64,000 nucleotides of DNA from Halicephalobus mephisto (GCA_009193035.1 SWDT01000018.1:124001-188000), one strand, 5' to 3'. Positions 39,901 through 50,810 are shown, counted from the stretch's first letter. Made by a program: numbers and translations. Notes: generated from the letters alone by a model not told the origin.

Positions 39901-42900
39901 TTTATGGGGTAGTTTATCTTGTGTTTCGTGCTTAACTCTTCGTAGTTCTTCAGTGCATACTGGACAATCTTCTCTCCCATTTGCTCGAATCCCCGTTCTT
40001 TTACTTTTTCCCACATTAGTCGAATACTAGTGATTTCTGGAAATGTGACGCATTCCCTAAGATATGTCTGTCTCTGAATCGCAATCCCGTAACAGATGCT
40101 TGCTTTGACTTGAGCCCATAACTGGTTCCATCCAGTGACCAAATCGGGATCTAACGGTCCTTGGGTAATGTTTAGGGCCTCTAAGAAACATTCGTGCATC
40201 AATTCAAAGTGGGGCTCATATGCGTCGTAGAAAAAGTGGTGGAATCCGATTTCTCGAAGTAACTTGGCCATGCCGTGCATACTGTCCAGATTTTCCATGA
40301 TCATAGTTATGCCGGCTTGGATAGAGGCGCAATGATGTCTGAATCGGTTATCTTTTTGGACAATTTCTTGCCAATCAACGTCGTCGTAGTCTAACTCCCT
40401 CGAGAATTGCCACATTGGTCTTGTTTGAGGATATTTTTTAATGATATTCAAAACCATCTGCTTACAAAGTCGCATTTGCTGTCCGTTGTGTTTTCCTAGA
40501 AGAATCCACTGAGCTCTAGCCAAAGGAACACGGTCCATAGTTGAGAGGTCTTTGATAATGTCATCTCCACTTTGAGGAAGCAAAGTTATGTTGGCCATCG
40601 TTCGATCGAGCAACTTTGAAGTGAGTTTTTTCGCCAAAGATGATCTTGGAGATGTTCCATTTTGATGTCCTTCGGAATTTTGATCATCTGAAGAATCGTC
40701 GGAAATAATAGGTATTGGTATTTCTATGGATTCAGCGTCGTTTAGCTCCTGAAATTCGGAAGTTATGAAATATACTGATCTGTGTTCAATCGTTTCGGGA
40801 CCATTAAGGTTAAATTTATTGCTTTTCATGGTCTCGAAACGATTAAATACAGAATTCTATTCTCATAATTTCTGAAAATAAACTTACGTGAAGCATTTTC
40901 TCTGAAAATTAACAAATTTCCAAATAGCAACTAAAATTTTTCCAAATCTATCATTAATCTCCCTGGACACCTGAAACGAAGTAGATTTCCTAAGGTGCGT
41001 GTTTAAAAGCCGGATGTTTGCTTCTGGGATCTCTCTTGACGCAAAACCTTCATCCAGATCCATTTTTAATCAGATGCAGAATTCATAAATGTTAAATTTG
41101 GACATTCATAAATAGTTGTTTTTTTACAAATTAAGGAAGTCAAATATTTGCATTGGAGTATTTTCCCGAATTATCTGCTTTTCTGGATCTCCGCCAGAAA
41201 TCTAAGTTTGCTTAAAAGAAACTGGACTTGTTCATGCATGTTTGCGCATTTTGTGATGGACTTAAGAAAAATAAAATTGAGTGACAAGACTGACAACTTT
41301 CGGTTGACAAAAAGTTAAACTTTTAAAAAAAATTTTCTCTTCATATATTGTGAATTTATTCATTTTAAATTGTTTATTGATCGATTTCCCCTCAGATTGA
41401 TAAGAGAAATTTCTGTTTCACTGTCGGTCGGAACTTTATTGACATGGACAACTCCTCTGCGGCGAAGTTTCTTGTTCACTGTTTTTGGATAAGATTATAG
41501 AGTATTGTTTAAAGGTTTAGAATACTATATAAAAGTTTAGGATGCCATACAAGATTTTAAAAAACTATTTAAACGTTTAGAATATCATCTAAGAGTTTAA
41601 GATATTTTGTAAGATTTTAAGGTGTCATATAGGATTTTAGGATATAATTTAAGAATTTAGGATATTGTACTAGATTTGAAGATATGATTTAAAAGTTCAG
41701 GATGCCATACAAGATTTTAAAAAAACTATTTAAAAGTTCGGGATATTATGTAAGAGTTTAAGATATTTTGTAAGATTTTAAGGTGTCATATAGGATTTTA
41801 GGATATGATTTAAGAATTTAGGACATTGTACTAGATTTGAAGATATGATTTAAAAGTTCAGGATGCCATGTAAGATTTTAGAATTTCTTAAAATCTAATT
41901 TTTTGAAACCTTGAAGCAGTAAGTAAAAACAAAATTATACAGGTTTCGGTCTCAACCGGGAAATCCTAGAATTTCCTGTTGAGATATTTTTCTGGAATTT
42001 TATTACAACGATTTCTACTTTTAAATACTATTATTTTAAACGCTAAATTTCACAATTTTTAGTCTTAACTGAAAAGTTGTGAAAATTCGTGCCGAAATAT
42101 TATTTTTAATGTTTTTTATTAATTTTATTTTAATTTTTTCGATTTTGTTTTATTTTGAATATCATAAACAAATCCAAAGTTTTAAATTTTTGGTTTTTTG
42201 GTTTCGAATTTCCTCTGTTTCATGTTTAATGGATTTTTTGTGTTGGAATTATTAGTTTCATTTTAGATTCAAAGATTTATTTTTTCTCTTACTTTTGGGT
42301 CAACGGATCAGTTATGCTTTTTCTTCAAATCAAGAAATTAATTTTTATATAAAACCAAAGTTAAAATGGATCATATTAGACAACTTGAGGTAAAACTTAA
42401 AATCAATTTCAGAATGTTTTTATTTTCAAATTGTGTTTTTAGAAAAGTCTCAAAGACAAAAGTCTCGAAATTGAAAACCTCAAAAAAAGGCTGGAGAAAG
42501 CTGAACGTGACCGGTAAGTGAATTGACCTACTTGACCTCTCTTGACCTTTGTGAAGAACTTTGAACTCTTTAGTTTTAAATTATTTTAATTGCACTTTTG
42601 GGAGACTTAGTGATTCATCGCTCTAAATCTAGAAGGAGCTCTCTCAGGATGGCTTAATATCGATTTTGTCCATTTTTGGAATAGGGACGGTTTTATGCCA
42701 TTTTCTAATATTTTCTCTTCATTTAGTTATAGGTTAATCTTATATTGAAAATTGATAAATAATAAAATTTATTTCAGAAGGACATTAGAATCCAGACAGC
42801 CTTCCGATGTTCAGGCTTTGCAAGGAGAAAAGAGGGAACTTCAGATTGCTCTGGAAAGAGAGGAAACTGAAAAACATGAGTTATTTATGCAGGTTAGAGT

Positions 42901-45900
42901 TTCATATTTGTTCATACTTGAGGGTAACACTGGGGTAGTGTCTATATTCTCACGGACAAAATACAACACTATGTACAAAAATAGTTCTAATATATTGGTG
43001 TATAAGTCGAACATAAGTATCAGTGCGTTGTTTCAGTACATCGATGCATAAAATACAATATATCTAATATATCAGAGGCGTCTTAATATATCGGTACATT
43101 ATGCGTCATGTACCGTTTCTGTATGTATATTGAGATGTCTCTGGTATTCTATTTAGATCTGTTCTTCATACTGTATCAAGATACAGATTTGATACAGTAT
43201 TAAGGCATATATCTCAGACTTTAGATAAAAAATAACTTTAATGTATTGGTATATAAACTGAATATGATGTACCGTATTTGCTCTATTTGTGGCGCATCTC
43301 TAATTGTGGCACATCTCTAATTGTGGCACATCCTGAAGGTTTGAATGAAAGGAAGCTGATATGTGCAACAATAAAGTTAGATAACATACAAGTTCCTGAT
43401 AGATAGATCGGAAAATAGTGGCACATGTGCCACAAATAGAGCAAATACGGTATATGTATATTGTATTCAATATAGTGCATAAAATAGAATGTATCCTATA
43501 CATCAAAGTTATTTTAATTTTTCCATATACTATACCTCATAAATTGTTTTTGCATATATAGTGATACAGAATGTCTAGAGTAAGTAGGGCTGAAATCGTA
43601 GAATGTCGATAACTGGAACTTTAATACCTTGGATTAGATGTCTTTATTTATGCTTTGAGAATAGCATTATTCAGTGGCTTACTTTTATTTATTTAATCCA
43701 TGAACAATAATTGCTTTTTATTTTTTAGATAAATCAACTTATTGCTGAATTGGCTGATCTCCGAAGCAATGCTGGAACAGATTCAGTTTCGAAAGAATTA
43801 CGAGAACAATTGGATCAACTAAAAGGACAAATAAAAATAGTCGAAAACGAAAGAGATGAATTGAAAGAATCAACTTCTCAGTTGGAATCCTCAAAGAAGA
43901 TTCTCGAAGATGAACTTTATGAAGCCAAAGAGAATTTCGAAAGAACCAAAGCTATGTCTGAAATTGAAAAACAAAAACTTAAACAAGAAATTGAACTTGC
44001 TCAGAAGGAAGTCCAAATTAAATCCGCAGCTTTGCAATCTTTAAAATTGGCCAAAAATGAACCAAGTACTAGTCAAGAAGAAGTGGATAAAATCGTCGAA
44101 GAAAAAAATTCTCTACAACGAAAACTAGAAGAAAAAGAACAAGAAATTGAAAAAATTAATTTAAAATTAAAAAATTTGGAAAATTCACTAGATTCTGAAA
44201 AACAATCGACACAAAATCTTGTCAAGGATTTCGAAAAGAAAATTGGTACTCTTGAAGAAAAAATTTCTTCTCAAAATACCGAATTGACTTCTTTGAATGG
44301 CCAACTATCAACGGCTTCATCTCATTCGTCTTCTGAAATTTTTCTTCTTAATCAAAAAATCCAAGAATCAGAAACCAAAATTCATGAATTGTTGAAGAAT
44401 CTGGAGATTTCGAAAAAGAACACAGAAGAAGCTGAAAATCAAGCCGCAGAATTGGAGGAAAAATTGGCCCAAGCAGAAGAAGGAATAGAACAATTACAGG
44501 AAGAATTACAAAGTAAAGTAAAAAGTACTCGTGATGGAGACGTCAAAATCGAAATGGTAACGAATGAATTAAAAATGGCTAAAGAAGTGATCGAAACCAG
44601 AGATAAAGAACTCGAAAAAGAAAAAAAAGAATTAATTGAAATTCAAGAAAAATTTAAAAAATTAAAAGAAGAAGCTGATGGACATAAAAATGAAAAGTTA
44701 GTTGATTTTTAACTATTTTTAATTTTAATTTATTTTCAGACTTTCTGTTCAAGAAGAACTTCAAAAACGTTTGGCTGATATTAATCAACTAAATTCCAAC
44801 ATTGCCGATCTCCAGACCAAAATCAAAGAAATCGAAAAAGAAAACGCAAAACTCATGGAAAAAGCCAGTGTTGAAGAAGAACTTGTAACTTTGGTCACTT
44901 CTCTTCAAGAAGCCAGAAACAGAATCTCCCTCAAAGAAACAGAAGTGACTGACCTCCGACAGAAACTCAACGAACAACAAGATGAAACAGATAAATTGGC
45001 TTCAGAATTACGAAATATCCAAAGTTCTCTCGAAAGAAGTGAAGAAGAAAATAAAAAATTCATCAATCAAGAATTTGAACTTTCTGAATATCGCAAAGAA
45101 TCTGAAAAGAAATTCGAATCTGTCAGAAAAGAACTCAACGATGAAGTCCTCAAGGCCAAAGTCGAGATCGGCAACTTGGTTAGCCAACTCGAAACATCTA
45201 AAACTGTCAACGAAAAGTTAGAAAACGAAATCAAGGATCTTACTAACCAGAATGAAGTCAGATTGGAAAAACTCCAAAAAGTCGAGATGGAAAAAGGTCG
45301 TTTTGAGACCAATCTGATGGAAGAACAATCAAAAGTAACTTTATTAGAAAAAGAAATCGGTCTTTTGAAAGAGCAACTTAAGACTTCCGGAACTGAAACA
45401 ACGACTGAAATCGTTTCTCTCAAATCCGAAATAAATTCCCTTCAAGACCAATTGAAAGAAAAAAGTGAAGAAAACTCAAAACTAGCTACTCAAGTTTCTG
45501 AATTGGCTCTTTTGAAAGAAACCCTAGAATCTCACAAAACTACAATCAACAACTTGAGAAATACCATCAGTTCTTTGGAATCTGAAAAATCAAACTTAAT
45601 CTCTACAAAAGAAAACTTGAGTTCTTCAGAATCTTCAAAGAATTCTGAAATCCTCCAGTTGAAGAAAGACTTGGCAGAAAAGGAGAATCAACTGGATCAA
45701 TTGACCAATTCTGCTTTGGAACTCCAAGTTATCAGGAACACTTTGAACGAACTTCATTCAAAATTAGAAGTTTCTCAAAGCGAAAATACTGCTAAACAAG
45801 ATGAAATCCGTTTACTCAAAGAAGAACTAGAAAAGAAAGACGAGATGCTGAAATTAGAAAGAGAATCGAGTAGTTTGAAGTCTTCAGAAGCCGAGAAACT

Positions 45901-47541
45901 TTTACAAGGAAAAGTCGAACAATTATCAACAGAGAAAATCCATTTAGAATCGTTATTAGAAAAACAAAAAGAAACTTTCACAAATGATCTGAAAAAAGTC
46001 CAAGAAGAATCTGCAGAAAGTGTCAAGAGATTGACGGAGTTGCTGACTAATGAAGGAAAAAGATTAGACGGGATCTCGAGGGAGAAAGAAGTCTTGATTG
46101 AAGAAAAAGTGAATCTGAATCATCAGAAGACATCGTTGGAGAAAAAATTGCAGAAATTAGAAATGGAAGTGAAGGAATTGAAAGAAAGAGAACCAGAAGT
46201 CAGAGAAATCAGTGATGAAGAATTAAAAAGAAAAGTAAGTTTTAATTTAAAAGAAAAAAGAATAATTTTTATTTTATAAAAATAATAGATTTTGAAAAAA
46301 ATAATTTTCGTGTTAGAACTAAAGAAAATTTGATTTTTTGGTCTTGAAACGAAAAATAAGAATTTTCGTGTTAAAACTAAAAAATTTATTTTCATCTTGA
46401 AAAAAAAATTTTTATTTTTTAGGTTTCGGAACTTATGGAAGAGAATGCCCGTCTCGCTGGAGATCTCCTCAAGAAATCTGATACAGAAGATACTTCCACC
46501 CTCAGAATGGAGTACGAACAAGCTCTTCTTCAAAAACAAAAGGAATGGTTCCGCGAAAAAGACAGACTTCAAATGCAGATCGAAGAACAAGAATCTGACA
46601 TTCGGAAACTGCATCAAAGCAAAGTCGACTTGGAAGCGGATCTACAGAGGTTTGTTTCTGTTGTTGTATAGATCTAAAAAAGTAATACAAGTTGTTTAAA
46701 AACAACTAAACTAGTACTGTTCGAAAGGCTGATTCCTTGGGTTTATTTCAAAGTTTTTAAATTTGGATAATTAAACTTTTAAATTTCAACAAACACGATA
46801 TAAAAAGCAAAAAGCAATACAATTCGTGAAATTTTTGTTGAAATTGTTAATAGTCTCTCTGGATCGGTGGTGTTATCGTCGTTCCGATCAAGTACGGTAA
46901 ATATAAATTAAACTCAACATGATGGTTAAGATTATAACTAACAAATACATTGTTAAGTTACAGATTCTGGTTATTATATGTGCGAAATTATGTTTTTCTA
47001 CATACAAAAACAGCTCTAATATAGTGATATCTAAACTGAACATAATGTATATGTATATTGTATTCAATATAGTGTATAAAATACAATATATCAAGGTTAT
47101 TTTAATTTTTCAATATAGTATACATTATGTTCAGTTTAGATATCAATATATTAGAGTTGTTTTTGTATGTAATTTGCTTTAGGAGATTCACTTTTTTTTA
47201 CAATAGTTCCTAAATAAGTAGTTTTCAGACTGAAATTGTCTGCTGAATCTGTGCCTATTCCTAAACCCCGTCGGGCTAACACTAGTCTGACAAATTTGAC
47301 TCTGGATACATTGTCAGAACGATCGATAACTCCCAGTGCTGATGAAGAAGAGGTCAAGAAACTCAGAAACGAACTAGACAAGTAAGGGAATTACTGTAAT
47401 TATTGGAAATGAATTTCTTCTTCCAGGCAAAAACGTTTGATAACTGTCCTAAGGAAGAAGCTCCAACAACAGCAAGTCGATGCCCATCGGCAAAGTAAGC
47501 TGTCCCTCAACAGTGCCACTTCAGGTTCTCCATTTCTTTGA
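24986..47541 (+). CDS. large coiled-coil protein, 13 exons
   Basis: Exons: 24986-25161, 32656-33252, 33702-33765, 34999-35172, 37537-37746, 38253-38324, 42443-42513, 42778-42892, 43729-44696, 44740-46234, 46423-46649, 47229-47381, 47427-47541. All phases agree and total 1479 codons (1478 residues). The start follows a GCCTCAG acceptor ending at 24976, a possible trans-splice site. The first 400 residues are Ser/Pro/basic and look disordered. From about residue 385 the protein is almost entirely heptad-rich (long Glu/Lys/Leu runs), especially exons 9 and 10 with about 820 residues. A short Arg/Pro linker (IPKPRRANTSLT) then precedes a final helix, RLITVLRKKLQQQQ. It is probably a rod-like cytoskeletal, Golgi or centrosomal scaffold; I cannot name the family. 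Introns reach 7.5 kb. Intron 6 hosts an antisense globin gene. An ATG at 42366 followed by a GTAAAA donor could start a shorter form. Confidence 0.85.
25801..26063. mobile_element. pogo/Tigger-like MITE with TA flanks
   Basis: Inverted ends TACAGTAGAACTTGGATATA and, read inward from the other side, TACAGTAGGACTCGGATATA. The CAGT...GGATATAA form resembles pogo/Tigger ends. 263 bases with no coding content. Confidence 0.75.
26781..27009. mobile_element. Tc1/mariner-like MITE with TA flanks
   Basis: Left end TACCGTATTTCCTCTAAAAT. The right end, read inward, is TACTGTATTTTTTCTAAAAC. Both continue into a C-rich AAACCCC or AAATCCC. About 229 bases, non-coding. Confidence 0.7.
27490..28035. repeat. 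tandem array of TTGAACTTTGAC-type phrases
   Basis: Short phrases such as CTTCAAATTTTGACGATGAA and CTCGATTTTGAACTTTGAC recur in a higher-order unit of about 120 bases, three to four times, with decay. Confidence 0.7.
28600..29095. repeat. array of four strong hairpins
   Basis: Hairpins centre near 28637, 28730, 28895 and 29065. Each has arms of the form GGTCTTGAGTGGAAATTAT and ATAATTTCCACTCAGGACC around a short loop that is itself present in both orientations. Spacers are AT-rich and repeat as well. Confidence 0.75.
29185..29415. repeat. 27-base minisatellite
   Basis: Eight to nine head-to-tail copies of TTATTGAAAAATTTC plus AAAAAATTAAAT. The length of 27 keeps frames open on both strands, so the ORFs seen here are not genes. 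Confidence 0.9.
30146..30256 (+). other. possible unassigned exon
   Basis: After a TTGAATCAG acceptor, 36 codons read well (PRFLSFSTIQGVPSLLDRP, then QTDETPMLGEEGETFRL) in a non-repetitive patch. Its phase (0) does not fit between exons 1 and 2 of the coiled-coil gene (phase 2), so it could belong to another transcript form or be chance. Confidence 0.25.
31290..31615. repeat. TTACTGTAATTATTTT tandem array
   Basis: About twelve copies of a 24-30 base unit, AAATTACTGTAATTATTTT with variable tails. Confidence 0.8.
33766..34998 (+). other. intron 3 of the coiled-coil gene, two repeat arrays
   Basis: 33950-34410 carries repeated AATATACTGTAG phrases with ATATATTGAGAA or ATATATTAAAA. 34735-34990 is a 23-base array of TTTTTAGAATTATTTTTATT. 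No exon is visible. Confidence 0.7.
35173..37536 (+). other. intron 4 of the coiled-coil gene
   Basis: 35300-35700: four copies of a 117-base unit with AATTCTTGAAGGATCCTAAA. 36360-36600: ATTTTTATAAAAAATATGAT repeats. 36800-37080: two copies of a unit of about 175 bases with TTCTGATTCAGAATCTACGA. A GC-richer patch at 36090-36140 is open on both strands but has no convincing splice sites. Confidence 0.65.
38997..40829 (-). CDS. two-domain globin, second domain probably without heme
   Basis: Exons 40829-39849, 39344-39209, 39165-39071 and 39026-38997 join to 414 codons (413 residues). About 100 acidic, Ser-rich residues precede the first globin domain (100-258). That domain has an A helix VPLARAQW, an E helix around RFRHHCASI with His165/166 as distal candidates, an F helix GFHHFFYDAY with His197/198 as proximal candidates, and an H helix beginning around TGWNQLWAQV. 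A second domain (262-413) shows the same helix pattern: SIRLMWEKVKERGFEQMG, then AFKLYSQQVV, then an F helix QCLMINVCPTLI. Its residues at the distal and proximal places are Leu/Tyr and Cys/Leu, so heme binding there is doubtful. The gene lies inside intron 6 of the coiled-coil gene on the other strand. Divergent nematode globins serve oxygen sensing or redox roles; which applies here is unknown. Confidence 0.85.
39685..39835. repeat. MITE family C copy
   Basis: A palindromic element of about 120-170 bases. Ends read like GCTCTAATGTA-CGGTATATAAA, with a core GTGTATATGTATATTATATT. Other copies are near 42955-43130, 43235-43545, 47000-47172, 55690-55790, 62500-62622 and 62785-62910. This one lies in intron 1 of the globin gene. 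Confidence 0.7.
40830..42442. other. rest of intron 6 of the coiled-coil gene
   Basis: 40830-41480 is the presumed 5' flank of the globin gene. 41510-41890 is a tandem array: about 20-base phrases such as AAGTTCAGGATGCCATACAA within a 186-base unit present twice. 42366-42389 could be a short exon (MDHIRQLE). Confidence 0.6.
41510..41890. repeat. tandem array, 186-base unit of 20-base phrases
   Basis: GATATTTTGTAAGATTTTAA, GGTGTCATATAGGATTTTAG and ACTAGATTTGAAGATATGAT occur twice in the same order. Confidence 0.8.
42955..43130. repeat. MITE family C copy
   Basis: Reads ACAAAAATAGTTCTAATATA, then AAATACAATATATCTAATAT and the mirrored half ending in GTACCGTTTCTGTATGTATA. Confidence 0.65.
43235..43545. 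repeat. MITE family C copy, split by another MITE
   Basis: The left part, 43235-43269, ends AAACTGAATATGATG. The right part resumes at 43453 with TATGTATATTGTATTC. Joined, they match the intact copy at 47035-47070. The TA-flanked MITE at 43270-43452 sits exactly at the break. Confidence 0.8.
43270..43452. mobile_element. Tc1/mariner-like MITE (family B), TA target
   Basis: Ends TACCGTATTTGCTCTATTTG and, mirrored, CAAATAGAGCAAATACGGTA. A subterminal phrase GTGGCACATCTCTAATT is duplicated at the left. A second copy, inverted, is at 59709-59874. Confidence 0.85.
46650..47228 (+). other. intron 11 of the coiled-coil gene
   Basis: AT-rich, with an intact MITE family C copy at 47000-47172 (ACAAAAACAGCTCTAATATA ... 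TATTAGAGTTGTTTTTGTAT). Confidence 0.65.
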
Positions 47542-48022
47542 CCCACAGATGACGAGAGCTTCCAAAGTCAGGTCTTGGTTAGACAGCCAGGATCCATAGT
47601 CCACATTTGCCATTATCCACGGGTCTTGAAAAGATTTTTAACTTTCAGATTATCATGACTAGAATGGAAATTATTGTGCTTGATACATGGCGATTCACTT
47701 ATTTTTTATTTCTTAAATTTTGTGATATGCTTCAAATAAAAGAAAAATAATGATTTTATGGATGATGAAGTAACAAGTACTTGAAATTGCTGTAAAGTAA
47801 CTTTATTTCAGTTTTGATCAGTAATAATTATTAATTTAAAGGTGAATAATTATATTTTCATCAAGAATGTTTGGAATATTTTAAGAAGTTCAAAAAATGG
47901 TAAGTATAAGTTCTGATATTATTTTCAGTTTTAAGATTTATCAAAATTTATAAAATAATAGTAAAATAAATGTTTCGTAAACCTGATGGCCTGTTATCTA
48001 TGTTACAAAACAATGATTAAAA
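47542..48022. other. convergent 3' regions
   Basis: 3' untranslated sequence of the coiled-coil gene with an AATAAA signal near 47736, then the 3' end of the minus-strand Hsp70-like gene. No other feature seen. Confidence 0.55.
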
Positions 48023-50168
48023 TCACATAATCTGACAACTGTCCTCTGTATCGTCTTTCTTGCTTGTTTTTGAATCTAATTTATCTTTTAAATAACGATT
48101 ACTGGGAAGTTCAACATAAGGTTCTACTTCCCCGCTGAGAACTTGAAGAGCGTGAATCGCAGCTCCAGTAGCAGTTATAATCTCCAATTCTCCATCTTTG
48201 ATTATTTTTGCTTTGGGAAACTGTTTTCTAACTAATTGTTCGATAAATGGAATTCTACAGGTTCCACCGGCTAAGAACACAATATCATCATTTAGTGGAG
48301 GAAAACGTGTTCGCCATTTTTCTTCTTGTTTCCATCGAGACTTTCTTTGATCTGGAAGAGGATATTGCTTTAGTTTACGGTAGTATGATGAAAGATATTG
48401 AAAGTGGATTCTTAATTTCCCTTCAAACCATGCTCTTGTGAACTCTACCATTTTGTCAAGAAGTGGGTGAATTTCGGAAAGATCAAACCTGAAATATACG
48501 GTTCATACATTTATTAAAATGATTATCTCACTCTATTTTATCCTCGAAGGAAAGGTCATGTTTGATTTTCTTCGCAGCTTCCAACATTCTTAGTTTTACT
48601 TTACTTTGTAGGTTCTTTGGAATTGATTTTTGTAGTTCTTTCATAATTATATCGTCAATATCTCTTCCGGAATACTCATCATCCCCGTCGTTAATCATAC
48701 TCATATCTCTATAACAAGTTGCATATCTTTTACCATGATTTTCGGAAATTTTATAACTTTTGCTGATGAAATTCCCTCCTCCAATGTCAAGAATGGCAAT
48801 CTTCATGTTAGGTTTGATTACTTCGGAATATCTGTCATTGGACAAGTAATAAAGTAGATCAGCATGAGTTTCCTCGATAATATCAATGACTTCGATTCCA
48901 GCCAATTTAGCTGCTTGAGCAGCACTGAAAACCATATGACTTATATGAAAAAAAGACTGGAAATATTTAGGAACAGTAATGACTGCTTTTTTTACAAGTT
49001 TCCCATCATTAAATCCATCCTGATATTCATTTGCCGTTTCCATCATCTGTTTCAAAAAGGTTGCGTTGATTTCTGCAAGAGAAAATGCTTTCCAGCCCTT
49101 AGAGGTCATTGATTCAAAATATAGTTGCTCACCATCGATAGTGAACTTAAAAGGCCAAACTATGTTTTCTGATCTTTTCCACCTGTGATGATAGCTACAG
49201 AGAAGTTTAGCGTCAAAAATGACATAATCAGGCTTCGTTTTGAGTCTTCTTATTGCTGCTTTGCCAATCAGTGGTTTGTCTTCGTCAAATGAAACTACTG
49301 ATTCTGTCCAAAGATCACCTGGAGAAGAAGAATCGAATGGAATAACTTGAATTTCCTTATTCCTCGAAACAGCTAAGACGCATCTAGTTGATCCAAGGTC
49401 GATTCCCATGATATCCGTTCTCGGTTGATAATCTTTGACTAATTTTGGAATGTGGATAAAACCCCAATCTTTAATTACGGAATCTTTGTAAGAATAAGTT
49501 TTTGTATATGATAAATATATTTTAACCAAAACAGAAACTGTTGGATCAGGGAGTAAAAATCTTGCTAGAAGCAATTCTTGATGAAATTGTTCTTGCATGA
49601 AATTGATACTTTTGAAACCATATTCGTACAATTTGGGACCAACTTTTGAATCAACTTTCTCTTTCTTATATTTAAAAACAACATGAACTTGATTCATCGT
49701 TAGACTGAACATTCTTATAATGGATTCGAAATCAGTATTCTTATGTAATCCACCAAATCTTCGTTCGACCTCTCTCAAGGTTACTATCTCTTTGACAATA
49801 TTTACGCATTGTAATAAAATAATATCGTAATTTCCAAACATAAGAACCAAATCTCCAACAAAGTATTTAACTTTTAAGGTCAAATAATGATCAAAATTAA
49901 GTTCTTCTGTTGTAACGAAACGAACTAAATCACCATACTTTTTGAATTTATTTTTGTTGAAGTATTCTTTATTCTTCTTTACAAGAAAAGAAGAAGCTGT
50001 GACGAGAATGATCCCAATATTGTTTTTATATTTCGTAATTAGTTCATTAATAACCTGGTGGATAGATTTTTTCTTGAATTTTAAATGATTAGATTTCTCT
50101 GTTTTTACATTGTAAATTTCAGCTTCAATTTTATAAGAGGAATCAATAATACTACAAACAATTGACAT
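48023..50168 (-). CDS. Hsp70-like protein, double ATPase-like, with CaaX-like end
   Basis: Exons 50168-48532 and 48488-48023 join to 701 codons (700 residues) with no frame problem. Residues 1 to about 245 are a degenerate ATPase-like half similar to that of the 5-7 kb gene (IGIILVTASSFL, VKYFVGDLVLMFGNYD, VHVVFKYKKEKV). From 252 a second ATPase domain follows: MGIDLGSTRC, FDAKLLCSYH, AVITVPKYFQ, ILDIGGGNF, VFLAGGTCRIPF, TATGAAIHAL. The phosphate-2 motif ends GGN where Hsp70 has GGT, so catalysis may be altered. No substrate-binding domain follows; the tail of about 50 residues is charged and ends SCQIM, which fits a CaaX prenylation box (CQIM). The last intron interrupts the same codon place as in the paralogue. 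Confidence 0.88.
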
Positions 50169-50706
50169 TCTGTCGAATTCAACAATAAGAACAATTTTTC
50201 TTCTGAATAATGATAAAACTTTGCTTGTAGATAATTTCTTAATCTTTTAATTCCGATGAAAACCTCAACATTTTTCTATCCCTTTTCTCTACGTTTGAAT
50301 TTATTGTTTTCCTGTTGCTCTATATCTGAAACTCAGGGATTATAACATACAATCAATCATTACCTATCATTTGTTGAATGTCACCGAATAAAAACCACAA
50401 AATCAGAATATTCTTTAAAAAAGTTTAAATAAAACAAAATACATCTCAAATTATAAAAAGACTAATTAGTGATTTGAAGAAACTGCAATTTCTTAATATC
50501 TAACTTTGTAATTTCCGTATAATCGATCTCAAAAGACAAACTTGCACATATATGATTCTATTGTACATTTGACAATTTTGTTATGTTGTTAAGGTTTAAT
50601 AGTTTTTTTTTGATAATATCTAAATTAATCATTATTTTATTCTCAATTTTGAACGCATCAAAACACATTGAAGAAAATATACTTTCTCTAAGAGAACCTT
50701 AATCAT
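50169..50706. other. intergenic, between Hsp70-like gene and SL RNA gene
   Basis: AT-rich with no repeat or gene that I can support. Probably the 5' flank of the Hsp70-like gene. Confidence 0.5.
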
Positions 50707-50810
50707 CACCAAGGGAAAACCCCCTTTAGTGTTATCCAAAAATAACAACCCGACACGGAGTTCCCTCCGATCAGAACATTCCTAGTACCTTGAGATACTG
50801 GGTATAAACC
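50707..50810 (-). ncRNA. spliced leader RNA, SL2-like, copy 1
   Basis: On the minus strand the RNA begins at 50810 with GGTTTATACCC and the 22-base leader ends ATCTCAAG, followed at once by a GTACT donor. C. elegans SL2 has the same frame (GGTTTTAACCC ... CTCAAG). Stem I can form between CCCAGTA and TACTAGG, stem II is CGGAG-GGAA-CTCCG, then an Sm-type site TTATTTTTGG, and a final stem CACTAAAGGG / CCCTTGGTG. Length is about 104 bases, as usual for nematode SL RNAs. The second copy at 59251-59353 differs at only a few bases, all outside the leader. Confidence 0.93.

Noticed and set aside
44789..46026. Ser/Phe-rich minus-strand frames
   Set aside because: They mirror the Glu/Lys-rich coiled coil on the plus strand.
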